From NCBI GenBank assembly GCA_024036415.1, contig JAMWET010005005.1, forward strand, positions 1 through 64,000: DNA of 64,000 bases, given 5' to 3'. Below, one piece after another: positions 26,118-37,503 of this stretch (the stretch's first letter is position 1; every line of letters starts with the position of its first letter). The position numbers and the translations under genes were made by a program. The notes beneath the pieces were generated by a model. The model did no database searches. It saw only the letters and a list, made by a program, of their open reading frames with translations, and was not told the origin of the DNA. This DNA comes from Prochilodus magdalenae. Lineage: Eukaryota; Chordata; Actinopteri; Characiformes; Prochilodontidae.

Positions 26118-27129
26118 GATATTGTATGATCTTTTTTTTCTGTGAGTGGCAGATACTTCCATACTATCCAAAACTGGAATGTTCCAGAACGTCTCCACAT
26201 TCATTCATTCCATGTTTTGTGCAAGTCTGCTTGCCGGTTTATGTACGCTACTCACTAATAATTACCGGGCCGACGAGCACTGTGTATGCTCTTAAAGGTA
26301 CTGAGTAAAAACTGTAAATAATGGAGGCTGTCATTAGTGGATGATTACAGATATTTCCATCTACTTTCTTTCCAAATGCCAGCTAAATAACACGTTGGCC
26401 AGCATGGAAACTGGCTGCTGCATATTCTCAGACTCGAGCATGACGCTGCGAAAGTGTTTTAAGCACTATGTAGGTAGAGGCAGGAAATAAACAGTTGGTC
26501 GAGTCATTGCAGAACAGAGTGGCTGCCAGGGTACCCACTCACACGCTTGCCTTTGGCGGCTATCATTACCATTGTCATCCTGCCACCGAGTCTGCCTAGG
26601 ACCGGGTGGGTGGAGACATCATTCAAGCAGTACTGCTTTGTACCCGAATGTTCCATAAGTGGCCCGAATCTTGTGAGGTGAGTCACACTTTTGAAAGGCA
26701 TGCAAGCAGTGGTCAGTCCATTCAAGGCCTTCACTTATGTGGGCTAGTTGCACGACAAGTCGTGGGCTTAGTTCGTTAAGGGTTATTCTCTGCTGAAAAT
26801 CCTACATAATCCACTAAAGCCAATCTGCATGAAAGAAAGGTTTCTTGAACACGGATTAGGACTTATCCATGACTAAAACCCACTTTCAGTGAAAAGAACT
26901 GCATCTAAATGGGTGCTCAATCCCAGAGCATGGTCTAAACACTCTAATCCATATGGGAGCTGTAACTGGTTCAATGACTCGCTTGCATGGGATGTGCACA
27001 ATCTACTGCATAACAAACTATGGAAAGGTAAGTCTGCATAATGGCCATTAATTAGAAGCTAATACTTTAGTAAGGCCTAAATAGATTATAAATGTTTCCT
27101 GAGTAATTAGCATCTCAACACTTAGCCTT

Positions 27130-27570
27130 CTTCACACCTTCTCCTCTTTCCCTGAGACCTGGTTTCAGGTTTGCATAGAAATCCTCCAGGATACTTTTCC
27201 AAAGTTCTGTCTTAGAAGTTGGTTTGGCATTTTCTGCTTCTCACCATCCAAGAAAACACATGCAGTGATGTTGAGGTTCTGGGAACACCAGCAGCTTCTT
27301 TGCTTAACGTGTCTGTTGTCCGTTCTCAGTGAAGAGCTTGAACAGCTACACCTCCTTTCAGACCCATAGCATTGAGGGGTCTTCTCGCAGTGGAAGGAGG
27401 GACAGGAACACCTGTGGATGACCTGTGGACGAGTGGAGCTTGATGTTCTCCTCGCTTTGAAAGATAAAAGCTTTAAGTGCTGTTTATCTGATGGGGGCAG
27501 TTTTGGTGGTCTACCGGGTCTTGAAGAGTTGATAGGAGGCCTGTGTTTTCTGTAGCTGTACATCATTGTT
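27130..27570 (-). pseudogene. Possible degraded Tc1-like transposase fragment
   Basis: A 133-codon minus-strand open frame contains RPGRPPKLPPSDKQHLKLL, resembling the GRP linker between the two DNA-binding helices of Tc1 transposases. Neighbouring frames give phrases such as KTELWKSILEDF. No DDE triad, terminal repeats or complete frame is visible. It could also be a chance resemblance. Confidence 0.3.
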
Positions 27571-28524
27571 TATACTCTAGTTTGACAGATCATGGCTGTT
27601 ACGACTGGAAATTAAACAGGGTGGGCTCTGACGTCTGCACAGTACTACATAGGAAATCCCTGTTTACACCACTGGTGTTATAATAGCGAGGCCTGTTCTA
27701 ATGATTATATAATTGGCTAGTCGCAATTATTTGAGAACATTCGCAATGATTTGTCATTTTCATTCATTACATAATCATTTTATGCTACAAAATATGAATT
27801 GTGTGTGTTGGGTTGAGGCAAATAAGTGTAATGAAAAGAAATCAGTAAAGGCATTTATTAAAAAAAATTACATCACAGGAGATGAAAATGTCATGACTTA
27901 GGGTTTTAACATGTTTACAGGAAACTACAACAGTGTTGGCTTATTTGTTAGCTAACTGTCCTTAGCATGTATGCTAGTAGACAGCCGGGACTTCATATAG
28001 GTTTTAGCTACGAAGGCTGCACAGTAGCTAAATTGTTCCAAACCCAATCTTTTCTACTTATATGACACAAATGTGTTATCTGTGTGGCAGTGTGAACAGC
28101 AAAACAACCCATTAAATCTGATATTTTTTTTATTTCTGATTTGGGACACTTTCATAAGTGGTACTGAAATCAGATACATACCCAGTATGTGGCAGTGAGA
28201 CGCAATCTCAACAACCAGATCAGAATTCCTGCGACTTTTACGGCAGTCGTCATAAATTTGCACTTGAGACCTCAAACTTTTGGACTGATATTTTAATACA
28301 AACTAAATCAGAAGGAATCCATCACAACTGGTCTGTGTTCTAGAAGATTCAGAAAACAAAAGTGGTAGCAGGAACGCAGCAGCAGGAGAACAAGTTAAGA
28401 TAAAAGTCTGAAAGCAAAATTTAAAGAAATCAAGCATCATTTATCTATCGGCAGTCATGACTGTTTACCTCTGGTGAACCTGCCATATAAAGTACTGCTC
28501 TTTGCTCTCTGATCTGTTAAGGCT

Positions 28525-28714
28525 GTGGTTGGTGTGGCGCAACGGATAGCACGATTTGTCATTGAGCTACTACACCATGTGGGAGAACGGGGTTCATTTC
28601 CGAGTCTGGGTGACTACACTGTGCTACACCAATAAGAGTCCTTGGGCAAGACTCCTAACGCTACATTGGCCTACCTGCAATATGATAAGAGCTTTAGCTA
28701 AATGCCGTAAATGT
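28525..28714 (+). mobile_element. tRNA-derived SINE, copy 2
   Basis: Begins GTGGTTGGTGTGGCGCAACG (A-box-like region intact), then GGGGTTCATTTCCGAGTCTG (B-box-like, mutated), and shares CACCAATAAGAGTCCTTGGG with copies 17323 and 56525. The tail is shortened (AGAGCTTTAGCTAAATGCCG). Confidence 0.85.
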
Positions 28715-31017
28715 CAAGCTAATGACGGATATAGGTCACATTGGAAATACACTGTATACATCCTAACAAACAAAAGTCAGACTTGGTGAGGAAAACTACA
28801 TCTGGGCCCCTTTTTCCTGCTGTGTGAATGTATGCCAAGTAAACACTGCTAGGAAGCAAGACCCACTCAATACTAATAGGTGCAAACCATAAAGGACAGA
28901 AGAACAGCAAATGGTTAACCACAGTTGTTTGTATGATAACTGGGAAAATGCATTTCCTGATGAAAATCCAGAGGGATGCTTAAGCAGCTGCTGGAGGGTT
29001 GCCAGATTGGTTACTACAGTATTTACAAAGGGGTTGTTAAGTGGTTATTATGGTATTCCAGGTGCTTGCTATGATGTTGCTAAGTGTTTACTATGGAGTC
29101 CCAAATGGCTGATACTTTGGCACAGCATTCATTCATTTGAGAAATAATTGTCATTTAACAAAGACTGCATAAAAAAGAAATTAATAAAAATATAATAAAG
29201 ACACACGGTTCCCGATCAGACTGAACATTCCGGAGTAGGAATAGTCTGGGACGAGTTAGCGGACAAAAATCCAGCAGACAGCTATTAGGAAGAAGATTAT
29301 AAATCACTACCACGACCTCTAATTTATCACCAGCTCAAAGTTCACGATCGTGACAGCCGTATTAATCACATACTTAAGAAGCACTGGGGTAACCTGGAAG
29401 AAACAACCCGAGACACCGCGGGACGTGAAGGTGACATTCCAAAGCCAATTGGCTGCCTCCTCGTTCCGGAGAACCCAGCTCACCTGCGGCCAGCTGGCTC
29501 TGGCCTGCCATTACAGAGACGCTGTGTGAACTCTGACCTTGAGGCTACGGGAGGGTTATGGAATGCCTTTGTGATTCCCAGACACATTGAAAGTTCCAGT
29601 AAGGAAGATAAAAAGAGCAGAGGAGTTCCTGTTGTGAGTTACAGTCAACCCAATTAGGCGAATTCCACAAACCGGCCGTTGCTCGTCTGTTGAACAGGCA
29701 TGGACTCTCTTCACAATGCGGGCTGACGGGAGGCGGAGACTGAACGACAGCTAAATGTGTCAAGGCATGCTGTTCTTGTGTAGAACAAGTGATCTTGAGA
29801 TTAGAACCCCGTAGATGGCCAACTCGAGTGGGCTGGGCACTCACTTCAGCATTTCAAGTAAGAAATAAAAATCAACCAGAGAAAAAAGAAAGATGAGTGA
29901 AAGCAGTTCTGAGGAGCAGGGGTGCAAAGATGCTCCAAGCACATCTCAACCCCATAAGAGAATGAGCCAGACCAAAGGTTCTAGAGCAGCCATGGGTTCT
30001 AGACTGAGTTTGGCCCTGAAAGCAATTTAGCTTCATTCGACGTAGTGCAGTTTATAGAACTGAGAACTACTTTGAGCAAGCTGGTCGTAGGCGGCAACGT
30101 TTCCATCCAGCCCCCGCGAGTAAAGACTCACGCCTCGCTCTCTGGCCTCTAGATAAAAGTGATGCGTTTCTTCTCAGTTGCATCATGTTATAGATGAATA
30201 TATACGCGGCCCGTAGAGCGCTGACAGAGAGAGTGACACGTGTGATTAAGGAGAGAGAAAAACGCTCGAGTTGCTCAGCTTGACCGTCTCTGTGGGCTGC
30301 GTGTCTTGATCCTCTGATGCGTAGCATTAGACAAGCCGGGTGCAGCTGTCCTGCTCAGGCCAAGCAGGGTGAAGAGCATTTCTCAAGGATGGAGCAGATG
30401 AGCCCTGGAGTGAAGCCCTCATGGCCTTACACGACACTTTGGTGTTTCCATGAAAACCAAGCATAGGTATTAATCTATCCAGTGCACACGCTGCAGGCCT
30501 ACACCAATATAAACTGTGTTGAGTTAAACCATACTGCTACATGTCCCGTTTATATTATTAACCATGCACTCATTTGCACCATGTTAGTTATAGGTAGGTA
30601 GTTTTACCTGACCTGCGGCTGTTACTACACTTCCACTGTATTCCTGCTCTCTTGATCATCCACTCCTGCCACTGTGGCTCCTAGTAATAACACTTTATTC
30701 AGATAAGTGTGTTATTGATGGTGTTTACTACCTTACATCTCCATAATGGATTTATACATATGCTGCTCCGGTTAAGACATTGCGTACTTGCTCATTCAGG
30801 TATGTAGACATATCTCCCTGGTCTTATTGTTATTATTAAAGCCTCCTAATATGTTTATTAGACCAATATCCACCAAAATACATATAAATTACATATAATT
30901 ACATGTAAATTAACCACCTTGCAAGTTTAAGGTGGTATAAATAAATTCCTGCGGGGTGTGGGTGATGAGATTTATAGGCTGGGATAGTCTTAAGTCCCAC
31001 TTTATTTATTCTGATGA

Positions 31018-31034
31018 ATACACACACACACACA
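31018..31034. repeat. (AC)n microsatellite
   Basis: About eight AC units immediately left of the transposon at 31041. Confidence 0.9.
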
Positions 31035-31040
31035 TTATAT

Positions 31041-31550
31041 ACAGGGGTTGGACAATGAAACTGAAACACCTGTCATTTTAGTGTGGGAGGTCTCATGGCT
31101 AAATTGGACCAGCCTGGTGGCCAATCTTCATTAATTGCACATTGCACCAGTAAGAGCAGAGTGTGAAGGTTCAGTTAGCAGGTAAGAGCACAGTTCTGCT
31201 CAAAATACTGCAATGCACACAGCATTATGGGACATACCAGAGTTCAGAAGAGGACAAACTGTTGGTGGCGCATCTGTGACCAAGACAGCAAGTCTTTGTG
31301 ATGTATCAAGAGCCACGGTATCCAGGGTAATGTCAGCATACCACCAAGAAGGACGAACCACATCCAACAGGATTAACTGAGGAAGCTGTCTGAAAGGGAT
31401 GTTCGGGTGCTAACCCGGATTGTATCCAAAAAACATAAAACCACGGCTGCCCAACTGACGCTGTATTGGCCGCAACAGGAGGCCCTACACCATACTAATA
31501 AATGATTGTGGTCTAAAACCAGGTGTTTCAGTTTCATTGTCCAACCCCTG
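31041..31550 (+). mobile_element. Tc1-like deletion derivative, copy 1
   Basis: Inverted termini ACAGGGGTTGGACAATGAAA and the reverse complement at 31531-31550, flanked by TA on each side, the Tc1/mariner target. The interior encodes recognisable but broken transposase N-terminal parts: KTASLCDVSRATVSRVMSAY at about 31283-31345 is the helix-turn-helix that binds the ends. The catalytic domain is absent, so the copy is non-autonomous. A second copy in opposite orientation is at 63275-63807. Confidence 0.88.
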
Positions 31551-31564
31551 TATATATATATATA

Positions 31565-31712
31565 CACACTGTTATAGTACTCTGCTCACTTTCTGTTGTT
31601 ACTGGCTCTTTTCTGTAACTGTTAGTCTATTTATTCTAGTAATGTATGTCTTCTGTGCAATATGTATAGTACTGCAACACTGCAACTTCCTTCGGGATCA
31701 ATAAACCCCCAA
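31565..31712 (+). repeat. Retroelement 3' end
   Basis: Ends with CAACTTCCTTCGGGATCAAT followed by AAACCCCC, a typical fish LINE 3' end. It lies directly after the Tc1-like element. Confidence 0.5.
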
Positions 31713-32199
31713 TTTTTAAGCACAGATTCCAAACCCATATGCCCGTACTGTATTAAACAAATCAAGTACCCATGTTGAGGACAATTCAGGACCTAAATTC
31801 ACAGGTTTTTACATGTTTAGGCTCAGAATGCAGCATATATGTGTACTACAATGCACATTCGGTCATTCCTAAGGTTTAAAGGACGGCAGTAAAAGCATGG
31901 CCCTGCTGGTGGCATTGAAAGGCATTCAAAGCTGCACTGTGTCCATGAAAGCATCCCAACAGAATGGATTCTCTCTGAACACAGAGCCCTGAGAATTGTG
32001 GACAAGTCTCCTTATTACGCAGCTCCGGTCCTTATTAAGCAGTTCTTTTCAGACAGGCTATTAATGTACACATGTCTAGACTTCCTCATAAATACTGACT
32101 CATGGTGACTGCCCTGGAGGATGGAAATGACCAAATATAATAAACACTGATGACTGCAGGATAACCTTTAAGTTATAACTTTCTGTGAAACTTTTCTTT

Positions 32200-32433
32200 T
32201 TGAGTGGATCAGACTCAGCAGAGCCGCTGGACACCCTGTGTCACTGCTAGGCTGAGAATCGTCCACCAACCAAAACTAGTGAGACAACAGCGTCCTCTGT
32301 CCAATGATGAAGGACCAGAGGACGAACGAACACACTGTGTAGCTACATGAGCCACCATCTCTGACTTCACATCTAGACTGATGAGGTAGGAGTGTCTAAT
32401 AGAGTGGACAGGGAGTGGACACAGTGTTTAAAC
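32200..32433. repeat. Palindromic dispersed fish repeat, part 1
   Basis: Contains degenerate versions of TGGATCAGACTCAGCAGAGC, GCTGAGAATCGTCCACC and TCTAATAGAGTGGACAGGGA, shared with 57466-57845 and partly with 52420-52470. It is probably a non-autonomous DNA transposon. A further portion (GTGGTGGTCCTGACTAAGAG, ACAGATGGACTAAAGTA) appears at 33140-33220. Confidence 0.6.
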
Positions 32434-33005
32434 GTTGGTGCTCAGTGTGTTAAATACCCCCTGGGATGTTGTTGGCTTACTAATCAGGCGTTGCTAACAG
32501 CGGCTGATGCTAGCTTCCAAGGCCACAACATGTTTGGTTTAAGAGTCCTTCTTCTGGAAATGCTCTTTCATAGTTCCGTAGCTCTTTACTTTCAGGGACC
32601 ACCCCTGCATTTTGTCCAAGCGTTTAACGAGGAGATCCTAGACCCCTCCGTACCCCCTGTGTCTCGCACCATGGATGCGTCAGGGCAAGTGGCCGGCCAG
32701 CTGGGTGAACCAATTTGCTACAGCCCCGTTCTAAAGGAGAGCAGTGCTACATCTATAGGTGGTCTATAACACCAAGACATTCTGGGGGTCCATGTGGTTA
32801 ATTAGTCAGCCCTGGACCCCCTGTTCTTTGCACCTTGCTTGTGTTGGTATGAGGGGGCAGTCACAGAAGTGCTGCTGGAATTTCTTAACTCGTTGACTGG
32901 CCGCTCTAATAGACACTCCTACCTTGTCGAGGTACAGGCAGAGACCGTAGCTCATCAGCTGCTGCACAGTTTGCATTGGTCATCCTCTAGTCCTTCATCG
33001 GCGGT

Positions 33006-33060
33006 CACAGGACGCTGTCCACAGGACACTGCCCACAGGACGCTGCCCACAGGACGCTGT
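33006..33060. repeat. 14-bp tandem repeat (CACAGGACGCTGCC)
   Basis: Four units of CACAGGACGCTGYC, with one ACACTG variant, in direct tandem. Confidence 0.92.
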
Positions 33061-33127
33061 AGGCTGGTTATTATTGGTTGATGGACTGTTTTCTCAGTCA
33101 CAGATGTTTATACCAGCTCTCATACGA

Positions 33128-33240
33128 GCTCTACAGTGTCAACGACCCCTGTCTGTGGTGGTCCTGACTAAGAGGGCTGGCAAAGCATGTAGAGAAACAG
33201 ATGGACTAAAGTACACGACCAGTGGAGCTGATTCCCTACA
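33128..33240 (+). repeat. Palindromic dispersed fish repeat, part 2
   Basis: CCTGTCTGTGGTGGTCCTGA and GAGAAACAGATGGACTAAAG match 57715-57790. With 32200-32433 it may be the two halves of one element split by about 0.7 kb (inference). Confidence 0.5.
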
Positions 33241-33499
33241 CAAGGAGTTCAGGGAAGTGATCAGTGGGTGCATATATGAAAAAAGCACCCATCCCCAAAC
33301 ACACACACACTCGACCACCACAGCACAGCGAGGGTCTCACCAGTAGCGCCAAATGGTTAAATATAAAGACACGATCGGAATAAGAATCTCAGTAACCAGT
33401 AACAGCAGCCCAGCAAGTCCTGGCTTTAACGGTACAGGCGCTCGGGTTTCAAGAGCCTGCTTCCCCAAACTCCTCGTCTTTTGTTGCATAGCCCACATT

Positions 33500-34380
33500 A
33501 GTGAGATTCCTGCGGACAGAGCGCGTCAGAGCCACGCTGGACATTACCACGCTGTTAATAAGAGAATGGGCTTTTCTCGGACTTCCATTCCGGCAGGGAG
33601 GTGAAGTGAGGAGGGGGGAGGCGGTGAGCCGAGCAGCGGAAGTTAATTTCACAGAGGCTTTAAGAAGAAGTTTCACGTTACTTACACATTCTTCAGGCGG
33701 GCCAGTGGTGGTCGAAGCAGCACCGAATCCGAGGAGAGCCAGACCGCTGAGCGCCGCATAAATAAAGAGCAATGGCGGGTTAGCTGCTGTAGCCTATCAC
33801 TCCTGCTCTCTCCCTCTCTCGTTCCCTCGCTCTCTGGAGTAAATAGTTACTGCTGCCCGCGTTTGTGGGAAGGACTGTGAGCTGTGACGTTCTGAGCCCA
33901 CCAGGAGACAGAGGGGGAGGAAAAGTGGGAATCAGTCTGCCTCGCGCGCACGAATGACACACACAGCCCACTGGAGGCTGGGTCATTAGCCTGTTTGTCT
34001 GAGGCACCAGGTAGAGGGAGGGAAACACAAAGATGTTTTCTTCTTCGTCTCCTCTCTCTGTTTTTAGTAGCACTGTGTCCAAAATTAGCACCTGGAATCT
34101 CGAGATAAAGAGTCGTTTCCCATGAAGCTTAAGTTGGCTCCATTTTCCCGTTCCACCTTAAGTAGCGCAGGGATTTACTACTTTTTGGCGCCCGAGGTGT
34201 TTCTGCATACTTCTAGAGGGGACGACGAACCGCAGGCGTCGCGCGGAGGCTTCGCTCGCGCCGTGTCGCGCACGTGGCAGCCGGGCGAACTCCGCGCGGA
34301 ACGAAAACACTACGCCAGGAAGCCTGTGATTGGTCGGTTCCAAAAAAAGGGGGCGTGCCGTGAACAAAGATGGACGATTA
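33500..34380 (-). promoter_or_regulatory. CpG-rich promoter-like block, probably minus strand
   Basis: CpG density rises sharply here, peaking at 34190-34350 (CGTCGCGCGGAGGCTTCGCT, CGCGCCGTGTCGCGCACGTG). On the minus strand there is a CCAAT box at 34333-34329 and a CACGTG E-box at 34276-34271. Further downstream on that strand lies an exon-like segment ending in a perfect GTAAGT donor at 33685. The order CCAAT, E-box, exon, donor suits a minus-strand promoter. The only downstream minus-strand gene seen is slc45a3, so this may be its promoter. A bidirectional or unrelated non-coding RNA promoter is equally possible on the sequence alone. Confidence 0.4.
33686..33780 (-). other. Candidate 5' untranslated exon (slc45a3 exon 1?)
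   Basis: The minus strand reads GAAGAATGT|GTAAGTAACG, a consensus splice donor. The open frame that looks like a signal peptide (LFIYAALSGLALLGFGAAS) starts only at a TTG and has an in-frame TAG 24 bases upstream, so I do not call it coding. A different frame has an ATG at 33759 with 24 codons to the donor, possibly an upstream ORF. The 5' limit is unknown; the end at 33780 is nominal. It joins naturally to the slc45a3 acceptor at 6578, about 27 kb away, but nothing proves that link. Confidence 0.3.
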
Positions 34381-34504
34381 TTTTGATAATAATAAATTGA
34401 ATACTTCCTGAACGCAAGACGTTACGTGTGTTATTCAGGAGTACTAACTAGCTGTAAGCACAAAAAACATATCGGTTATAAGTGGTTCACCAGAGGACGA
34501 GGTT

Positions 34505-36284
34505 GAAGTTGGCTTCTTATTTGCCAGCTCTTTGTTCAAATTTTCTTGTTCCACGTAAATAGCAAAGAAGCTACATTCGCCAGCTTCTTGTTCGAATTTT
34601 TCCATCCCACCTTAAATGGCACAGAAGCTACATTCCGTATCTTTCTGTTCGAATTTTTCCATTCCACCTTAAATGGCACAGCTATTCCATTCTCCGGCTT
34701 CATGTTTGAAATTTTCCCATTCCACCTTAAATGGCACAGCAATTCTATTTGCCAGCTTCATGTTTGAATTTTCCCGTTCCACCCTATATAGCACAGAAGT
34801 TACATTTGCCAGCTTTCTGTTCGAATTTTTCCATTCCACCTTAAATGGCACAGCAATTCCATTCACCGGCTTCATGTTTGAATTTTCCCACTCCACCTTA
34901 AATAGCACAGCAATTCCCTTCGCAGCTTCATGTTCGTATTTTCCCGTTCCACCTTAAATGACACAGAAGTTACATTCACCAACTTCTTGTTTGGATTTTC
35001 CCATACCACCTTAAATGGCAAAGCAATTCCTTTCGCCAGCATTTTGTTAAAATTTGCCTGTCCCACCTTAAATAGCAAAGAAGCTACATTCGCCAGCTTC
35101 TTGTTCCATCCCACCTTAAATGGCACAGCAATTCTATTCGCCAGCTTCATGTTTGAATTTTCCCATTCCACCTTAAATGGCACAGCAATTCTATTCGCCA
35201 GCTTCATGTTTGAATTTTCCCATTCCACCTTAAATGGCACAGAAGCTACATTCCGTATCTTTCTGTTCGAATTTTTCCATTCCACCTTAAATGGCACAGC
35301 TATTCCATTCTCCGGCTTCATGTTTGAAATTTTCCCATTCCACCTTAAATGGCACAGCTATTCCATTCTCCGGCTTCATGTTTGAAATTTTCCCATTCCA
35401 CCTTAAATGGCACAGCAATTCTATTTGCCAGCTTCATGTTTGAATTTTCCCATTCCACCTTAAATGGCACAGAAGCTACATTCCGTATTTTTCTGTTCGA
35501 ATTTTCCCATTCCACCTTAAATAGCACAGCAATTCTATTTGCCAGCTTCATGTTTGAATTTTCCCGTTCCACCCTATATAGCACAGAAGTTACATTTGCC
35601 AGCTTTCTGTTCGAATTTTTCCATTCCACCTTAAATGGCACAGCAATTCCATTCACCGGCTTCATGTTTGAATTTTCCCACTCCACCTTAAATAGCACAG
35701 CAATTCCCTTCGCAGCTTCATGTTCGGATTTTCCCGTTCCACCTTAAATGACACAGAAGTTACATTCACCAACTTCTTGTTTGGATTTTCCCACACCACC
35801 TTAAATGGCACAGCAATTCCTTTCGCCAGCATTTTGTTAAAATTTGCCTGTCCCACCTTAAATTTTGCGGTAGTTACATTAACCAGCTTCTTGTTCGAAT
35901 TTTCCTGTTTCACCCTAAATGCTGCAGTTGTTACATTGGCCAGCTTCTTGTTTCAAGTTTCCCGTTCCACCTTAAATAGCGAAGCAGTTACATTAGCAGC
36001 AAATGGCACAGCACTTACACTTTCCAACAATTTGTTTGAATTTTTCCCACTTTAAATGGTAAATGGTACAGTAGAGACCTCTACCAGCTTCTTGTTCAAA
36101 GTTTCTCGTTCCACTTTAAATGGTACAGCAGTTAAATCTGCCAGCTTCTTTTTCATTTTCCCAGTTCCACGCAGCACTTACCCTTCACCAGCATCTTGTT
36201 TGAATTTTTCTGTTCCACCTCCTGCATCATGTAAAGTGGAATAAGAACATTTGAGCAAGAATTGACGAACAGGAAGCCAACTTT
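34505..36284. repeat. ~57-bp minisatellite array, about 30 units
   Basis: Unit landmarks are TTCCATTCCACCTTAAATGG, CACAGCAATTCCATTC, and GCCAGCTTCATGTTTGAAT. Successive CATTCCACC starts lie 57 bases apart (for example 35164 and 35221), with occasional 58-base and shortened units; units become more diverged toward the right end. Since 57 is a multiple of three, several frames on both strands remain open; the predicted peptides (FEFSHSTLNGTAIPFASFM type) are repeat artefacts. Both outer edges carry a related sequence in inverted orientation (AAGTTGGCTTC near 34506 and GAAGCCAACTT at 36273), so the array may sit inside a larger element with inverted ends. Confidence 0.95.
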
Positions 36285-36337
36285 GACTGCCCGTCTTTAA
36301 ATCATGAAGATTTTCAGTTATGTAATTGGTCTGGTAT

Positions 36338-37404
36338 ATAGTCAACGAGTCGAATCGCCAGTCGGAGAACCTTCAAGTCGACTGAGGAACAGTGAGGGTT
36401 TTTTTCCCTTCTAAAACAGACAAAAGCTTACAAAAATGCACAGGAACTTTAAGAATTTAAAAAGACATTTTAATAATGATTAAAGGGGAATAATAAATAT
36501 ATATTAAAGGTCTAGCTGGGCTGTGACACTTGCTAAAAAATTAAATCCACGTGACATCATGCGCTGGCGGTTCACCGCTGAAGGAAGCTAAAGCTGTGAA
36601 GCTGAGAAACACGGGGGAGCAATGTCTCAGAGAAAGCCTGGAGGAGCTTCTGAAGAAGAGAATCTGAACAAATGAAACCGAATTCTGCTGGTCATTTAGT
36701 CAGACATCCAACACTGCTCCAAACGAGGGAGCTGACTTTTGTTTTAGACATATCGGCTGTATGTGGTGAAGGAAAAACGGACAGAAGACTTTTGTTTTAT
36801 TATAATTCCATTATTTTAGATCCTAAATTACAGATATGTTTATTTATTTGTCTCCAGCTGAGATTATCTTTATTTAAGGATGAGTACAGTCTCTTAATAC
36901 GCCTGCAGATAAACGAGAGATAATTATTCAAGCGCAGGTAATATAATAATTAAACTGTTTCAGGTTTACCATTCTTCTTTTCCTCTAAGAATAAATGTAA
37001 ATATGGACTAATCTGGTTTTATTTATCAGTTCATTATTTATGAGAGATGAAAGACGAAGGGTCCTCCTACTGAAGAAGCTGTTAGAAGTGAGATTAAAAG
37101 ACTATAAACTATAAGCGCTAATGTTTAGTATAAATACGCGCTGCTGACCGGCGCTGTATCCTGTAATTAAATCAGGCTCCAGTTCAGATCCATCATCATA
37201 AGCCCCGCCTCTTTTAGTTCAGAAATATGTTCCTGTGACTCTGCTGACTTTCTAAATGAGGAGGATCAGATCTGAACCGTATGCAAATTGATTTACTGAT
37301 TACTTGATAATGTACATGGAGGAAAAACATGAACGAATAGTCGAATAATCGGCCAGGATAGGTGAATCCGATTCGACTGACAAAATTCTGTCGGGTACAG
37401 CCCT
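36338..37404 (-). mobile_element. hAT-like non-autonomous transposon, copy 2 (end-truncated)
   Basis: Reverse-oriented copy of the element at 3274-4321, ending at the right in TACAGCCCTA. Long interior matches include ATAAGCCCCGCCTCTTTTAG. The left end begins around CAACGAGTCGAATCGCCAGT and lacks the terminal TAGGGCTG, so this copy is truncated or has a mutated terminus. Its right end runs straight into a (TA)n tract, so no target duplication can be read. Confidence 0.8.
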
Positions 37405-37407
37405 ATT

Positions 37408-37415
37408 TTATATAT

Positions 37416-37488
<73 letters not shown>

Positions 37489-37503
37489 TATATATTTATA
37501 GAT
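37408..37503. repeat. (TA)n microsatellite
   Basis: About 95 bases of nearly perfect TA repeats, directly abutting the right end of the hAT-like element. Confidence 0.97.

Larger units (their letters stand above)
6578..33685. other. Long non-coding stretch between slc45a3 exon and CpG-rich block
   Basis: No coding exon with splice sites and family resemblance was found on either strand over about 27 kb. If the promoter-like block near 34 kb belongs to slc45a3, this is the first intron of that gene (inference); otherwise it is intergenic. Recognisable content is listed separately: microsatellites, MITEs, SINEs, LINE-like tails and Tc1-like remnants. The segments 8700-13090, 13520-15550, 20480-22120, 22300-23850, 23920-25550, 26120-28520 and 28720-30920 show nothing further that I can name. 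Confidence 0.5.

Noticed and set aside
33449..33772. Minus-strand open frame beginning with a signal-peptide-like stretch
   Set aside because: It starts only at TTG, has an in-frame TAG 24 bases upstream with no ATG, and is crossed by a consensus GTAAGT donor. More likely an untranslated exon running into an intron.
34536..36244. Several 70-150-codon open frames on both strands
   Set aside because: They are translations of the 57-bp minisatellite, whose period is a multiple of three.
34505..36284. CRISPR-like array
   Set aside because: Units are contiguous diverged copies without unique spacers, in a vertebrate genome; it is a minisatellite.
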